This document shows, one piece after another, positions 32,481 through 33,827 of a stretch of 33,827 nucleotides of DNA. A program made the translations under genes and the position numbers. The notes beneath the pieces are model-generated. The model saw only the letters and a list, made by a program, of their open reading frames with translations. It searched no databases and was not told the DNA's origin. Source of the stretch: Candidatus Azobacteroides sp. Lineage in GTDB: Bacteria > Bacteroidota > Bacteroidia > Bacteroidales > WRGA01. Where the stretch lies: positions 1-33,827 of the forward strand of contig WRGA01000102.1 in NCBI GenBank assembly GCA_009787405.1, in the 5' to 3' direction. Every line of letters starts with the position of its first letter. Within the stretch, counting starts at the first letter, position 1.

Positions 32481-32515
32481 CAAAGCTACAAAAAAATCTT
32501 TATTTTAATGCCAAA
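32481..32515 (-). promoter_or_regulatory. Promoter of lysC-lysA
   Basis: On the minus strand the -7 box TAGCTTTG (32488-32481) is preceded after 23 nt by TTTG (32515-32512). Transcription would start near 32475, leaving a leader of about 50 nt before ATG 32424. That is too short for a lysine riboswitch. Confidence 0.5.
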
Positions 32516-32550
32516 TAGCCAAATAATTGAATCACTGAATCCCCGGCTGT

Positions 32551-33579
32551 TCAATCATTCAGCGATTCGGAACGGGGAGTGTATTCCTGACGGTATATAT
32601 TGATGCATAAATAGAACAGGGAGACAAGCAAAGGCCCGAAAATCACTCCCCAAAAGCCGAAAAGCTTCAGTCCGGCAATCACGCCGAAAACCGTGATTAA
32701 CGGATGGACATCCGCCAGCTTTTTTTGCAGCAGAAAACGGATTAAATTGTCGATATTGGTGATGACAAGGAAGCCGAACAAAAGCAGTCCGATGCCGTTT
32801 ACCAAATTGTCGTTCATGATCATGGAAATACCCAAAGGCGCCCAAACCAACCCGGTACCCAGCAAGGGAATGATGGTGGCGAACCCTGTGAGAATCGCAT
32901 AAAAAAGCGGTTCTTTGACATCAAAGATTAAAAATCCGGCAAGAGCAACTCCTCCTTGTGCCACAGCCAACAGCGGAATGCCGATGGCATTGGCATGAAT
33001 CATGACTTTCACTTCCTGCAAAACGGCTGTTTTATTGTTTTCTTTGAGCGGCATTAAATCCCGAAAAGCCCGTTCTATCTTTTTGCCCTTTATAAATAAA
33101 AAATACAGTACAAAGATCATGACTAAACTGTTGATCACCAGCGAATAAATGCTTTGGGCCACTCCTTGCACGGTTGCGATTCCCCATTTGGGAATAAAGG
33201 ACAAATTCTCCCCGGTAAAAATTTCGTAACCGGTTTTTTGTTCAACGATATACGCCAATTCATTCAGTTTACCCAAAATGAATTGGAAATCGATGTCTAT
33301 CATCGAAATTTTGTCGGCCAGCATAATGGATACGACGGAAATGGGAATCAGGAAAAGCAATACGACTTCCACCAACAAAAGCGCCGAAGCTGATGACGGC
33401 CTGAATTTTTTCCTTTCCGTCAGGTAAATCATTTGTTTCCGCATCAATACATACAATGTAAAAGCGCCGAGAAATCCGCTCATAAATTCCTGCAATTCGA
33501 AGAAAATAATTCCTCCCAAAATCAAGATGAAAAGAATGAGCGTCATGCTCCAACGTTTTTCTTTGGCAGACCAAAACAT
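32551..33579 (-). CDS. AI-2E/PerM family membrane protein
   Basis: This 342-residue protein has about seven or eight hydrophobic helices. They include an N-terminal pair (MTLILFILILGGIIFFELQEF, FLGAFTLYVLM), a central soluble stretch (IDFQFILGKLNELAYIVEQKTGYEIF) and the C-terminal family block with ATIIPLLGTGLVWAPLGI and GVIFGPLLVSLFY. Members export varied small molecules or ions and the substrate here is unknown. It is convergent with nothing and shares the minus strand with lysC. A 10-bp inverted repeat overlaps its 3' end (32529-32560 region). A heptad repeat tract lies just upstream. Confidence 0.9.
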   Translation of the reverse strand: MFWSAKEKRWSMTLILFILILGGIIFFELQEFMSGFLGAFTLYVLMRKQMIYLTERKKFRPSSASALLLVEVVLLFLIPISVVSIMLADKISMIDIDFQFILGKLNELAYIVEQKTGYEIFTGENLSFIPKWGIATVQGVAQSIYSLVINSLVMIFVLYFLFIKGKKIERAFRDLMPLKENNKTAVLQEVKVMIHANAIGIPLLAVAQGGVALAGFLIFDVKEPLFYAILTGFATIIPLLGTGLVWAPLGISMIMNDNLVNGIGLLLFGFLVITNIDNLIRFLLQKKLADVHPLITVFGVIAGLKLFGFWGVIFGPLLVSLFYLCINIYRQEYTPRSESLND

Positions 33580-33583
33580 GTCA

Positions 33584-33615
33584 GTTAAGAGTTAAAAGTT
33601 AAGAGTTAAGAGTTG
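33584..33615. repeat. Heptanucleotide repeat (GTTAAGA)n
   Basis: Four units (GTTAAGA, GTTAAAA, GTTAAGA, GTTAAGA) start 5 bp upstream of the AI-2E family start codon. They are a member of the same family as the tracts near rarA and nspC. Confidence 0.8.
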
Positions 33616-33714
33616 ATGGGGTATAACATTAATATGCTAATTATCAATTATATATAAGTATATATCCAAAATTAATTTGTTTTTATTATTATTAAATATG
33701 CCGTAAAAAATAAT

Positions 33715-33827
33715 AATGATTATCGGATGTTATGCCCGGCTCTCCCTGCAGGGAGATGCAAAAAATGTGTCAATGTTTCAAAATATTCGTCTTTTTTTGT
33801 CCCGCCGGGGACATTATATCGGTAGAA
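33715..33827. mobile_element. Partial second copy of the 17-bp-TIR noncoding element
   Basis: It begins with the same 17 bp as the element at 19352 and continues with close similarity to the reverse complement of that element's right half. Shared blocks are AAAAAATGTGTCAATGTTTCA, a GTCCC-GCCG-GGGAC hairpin at 33799-33812 and TATATCGGTAGAA. It is cut by the window end. Confidence 0.75.

Noticed and set aside
32425-32481. N-terminal extension of lysC
   Set aside because: It overlaps the -7 box TAGCTTTG, and the conserved kinase N-terminus begins at 32424.
32529-32568. Inverted repeat GAATCxCTGA/TCAGxGATTC as terminator of the AI-2E family gene
   Set aside because: The stem overlaps the stop codon, the loop is about 20 nt and there is no T-run, so it was not called as a terminator.

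Overview
The window looks like a Bacteroidetes chromosome, probably Bacteroidales. The DNA is AT-rich and Shine-Dalgarno sequences are absent. Several genes are preceded by copies of the Bacteroidetes -7 promoter element (TAnnTTTG). The gene content also fits: thrA-apgM-thrC, nspC, a GxxExxY protein and a BFN/DUF151 nuclease. I cannot name a genus. No CRISPR array, rRNA or complete insertion sequence was seen.

Layout. Positions 1-515 hold a degenerate repeat and a threonine leader: a 19-codon ORF (310-369) with five consecutive Thr codons, followed by a weak hairpin and T-run, upstream of thrA. thrA (516-2951), apgM (3977-5185) and thrC (7411-8721) form the threonine branch. The cluster is broken first by a GxxExxY gene surrounded by long inverted repeats (about 2960-3942). 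It is broken again by three unrelated genes between apgM and thrC: an anchored EF-hand-like protein, a GNAT acetyltransferase and a methyltransferase. The 3' end of thrC is present three times, and a YoeB-type toxin-antitoxin pair sits between the second and third copies (about 8598-9672).

Positions 9661-13612 carry a methyltransferase-like gene, a glycosyltransferase and a long TPR protein. Next come an LD-carboxypeptidase, a BFN nuclease with its own clear promoter, rarA, a secreted protein with a C-terminal Hint domain, and nspC. A 341-bp noncoding element with 17-bp terminal inverted repeats follows (19352-19692). A second copy starts at 33715 and runs off the window, and a diverged relative lies at 1-69.

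From 19814 genes run on both strands: a fucosyltransferase-like gene, a small unknown gene, a MarR-type regulator, tRNA-Arg(CCG), an AcpH-like phosphodiesterase divergent from a radical SAM gene, a solitary XRE antitoxin-like gene, lpdA-manA, and a frameshifted AlbA_2/RecG-like gene. The end carries a membrane glycosyltransferase, lysC-lysA (the lysine branch) and an AI-2E/PerM family membrane protein.

Together the window holds both ends of aspartate-family biosynthesis: thrA/apgM/thrC for threonine, and lysC/lysA for lysine. No thrB is visible, so apgM is the natural candidate for homoserine kinase. The accessory interest is in the noncoding repeats and in the small mobile-looking modules wedged into the thr locus.
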